Shown here: positions 63,351 to 64,000 of the stretch, in pieces
Layout: each line of letters opens with the position of its first letter
Numbering within the stretch: the stretch's first letter is position 1
Assembly (NCBI GenBank): GCA_002431865.1
Contig: DJEI01000111.1
Span: 23,595-87,594, forward strand
DNA from: Lachnospiraceae bacterium UBA5902
GTDB lineage: Bacteria; Bacillota; Clostridia; Lachnospirales; Lachnospiraceae
Direction: 5' to 3'
Length of the DNA stretch: 64,000 bases
Program-made: the position numbers and the translations under genes
The notes under the pieces: generated by a model
What the model saw: only the letters and a program-made list of their open reading frames with translations
The model's database searches: none
What the model was told of the DNA's origin: nothing

Positions 63351-64000
63351 ATGAAGAAAGTGTTTAAGAAAATCATTGGAATTCTGATCGTGTGCGGATT
63401 GATTTTGTCAGGATTGCCAAGCCAGACAGCATATGCTGCGGATACCGGAGTGTCGTTTGTTCTTGGGACGAACGGCGGAAGCTACAGCCACATCCAGACC
63501 TACGGAGATACTGCTGGGAAAGTGTCTTACATGGGCGGTTATCCGACGCTGGTGCTTGGAACGCGGGGGCAGGCGAAGCGGCTGGAGGAGATCGCAGTAA
63601 AGCTTCAGAATAACACGGGGTATTCCGGAGGTATCACCTATCAGGCATACCGCCAGACGTATGAGTGGACGGACTGGGTAAGTGACGGACAGCGGGCAGG
63701 AACCCACGGGCAGGCGAAGCGTCTGGAAGGAATCCGGATTAAGTTAACCGGGGAGCTTGCAAAGCACTATGATGTGAGATACAGGGTGCATATCCAGACC
63801 TACGGCGATCAGCAGGGATGGGTGTATAACGGCGCGTATGCAGGAACGAGAAACCTCAGTAAGAGACTGGAGGAGCTGCAGGTGCAGATCGTTCCGAAGG
63901 AATCGAAGAATGCAAGCACGAAGGAAGAGTCGGTATCCTACCGGGTACACAGACAGACCTACGGATGGGAGCCGCTGGATGTGTCAGACGGCACGGTAAG
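63351..64000 (+). CDS. ChW-repeat surface protein (truncated by window end)
   Basis: The reading frame is open from ATG 63351 (GGGGAGG at 63334-63340) to the window edge, 216 codons. A signal peptide of about 27 residues ends near QTAYA-A. Four clostridial hydrophobic-W-type (ChW) repeats follow, each of about 45-50 residues, with the pattern (H/R)xQTYG...W..G..AGT.G.(A/S)KRLE. Three are complete or nearly so, and the fourth is cut by the window. ChW repeats bind the cell surface or carbohydrates; any catalytic domain would be downstream of the window. Confidence 0.85.
   Translation, partial: MKKVFKKIIGILIVCGLILSGLPSQTAYAADTGVSFVLGTNGGSYSHIQTYGDTAGKVSYMGGYPTLVLGTRGQAKRLEEIAVKLQNNTGYSGGITYQAYRQTYEWTDWVSDGQRAGTHGQAKRLEGIRIKLTGELAKHYDVRYRVHIQTYGDQQGWVYNGAYAGTRNLSKRLEELQVQIVPKESKNASTKEESVSYRVHRQTYGWEPLDVSDGTV

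Overview
The window looks like chromosome of a Gram-positive, spore-lineage anaerobe of the Clostridia, most likely Lachnospiraceae (inference from gene content, not a database match). Supporting genes include a SpoIID-domain protein, a SleB-type hydrolase, a GerMN lipoprotein, a DUF3877 protein, ChW repeats, two DegV proteins, a BceAB-like transporter and a probable 6S RNA. Gene density is high, mostly on the + strand, with good Shine-Dalgarno sites and SigA-type promoters. I saw no tRNA, rRNA, CRISPR array, prophage or transposase gene.

Layout. 0-3 kb: riboflavin genes ribE-ribBA-ribH. 3-7 kb: HAD phosphatase, a 7TM sensor with a degenerate kinase domain, DUF1189 and SGNH proteins. 7-9 kb (minus): MarR-MATE drug-efflux operon with a clear operator array. 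9-12 kb: tcdA, DUF3877, nadA. 11.8-25.5 kb: an envelope-defence island made of a BceRS/VirRS-like two-component system, an unusual dlt-like operon (MBOAT, SGNH, adenylation enzyme, PLP decarboxylase, carrier protein, second MBOAT, second SGNH) and a BceAB-like ABC transporter. 25.5-35 kb: 6S RNA, SpoIID protein, YihY, glyA, ftsH, an HD nucleotidase and gltX. 35-43 kb: acidic anchored protein, DUF2156, DUF368 (PopT-like), DegV, pseudo-amidase, DegV, SleB hydrolase. 43-49 kb: four family-2 glycosyltransferases. 49-54 kb: divergent argG / argCJB. 54-64 kb: DMT-like protein, comEA, a WalR-like regulator, adenosine deaminase (minus), histidine kinase plus GerMN lipoprotein, comEC, holA and a truncated ChW-repeat protein.

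Three observations stand out. (1) The dlt-like operon carries a LysA-fold decarboxylase between the adenylation enzyme and the carrier protein. This suggests that the group attached to the cell surface is a decarboxylated amino acid made on the carrier, not plain D-alanine. (2) The dlt-like operon and the BceAB-like transporter have promoters with the same geometry: a 16-bp inverted repeat, a shared CGATGGAT at -35 and a -10 box at identical offsets. This points to one regulator, probably the adjacent two-component system. (3) Three copies of a 273-291-bp palindromic element lie between co-directional genes (ribBA/ribH, ftsH/HD, argC/argJ). The core is conserved and the long arms differ between copies yet remain self-complementary within each. 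In addition, two perfect WalR-type boxes flank the promoter of the SleB hydrolase, and a WalR-like regulator is encoded 14 kb away.
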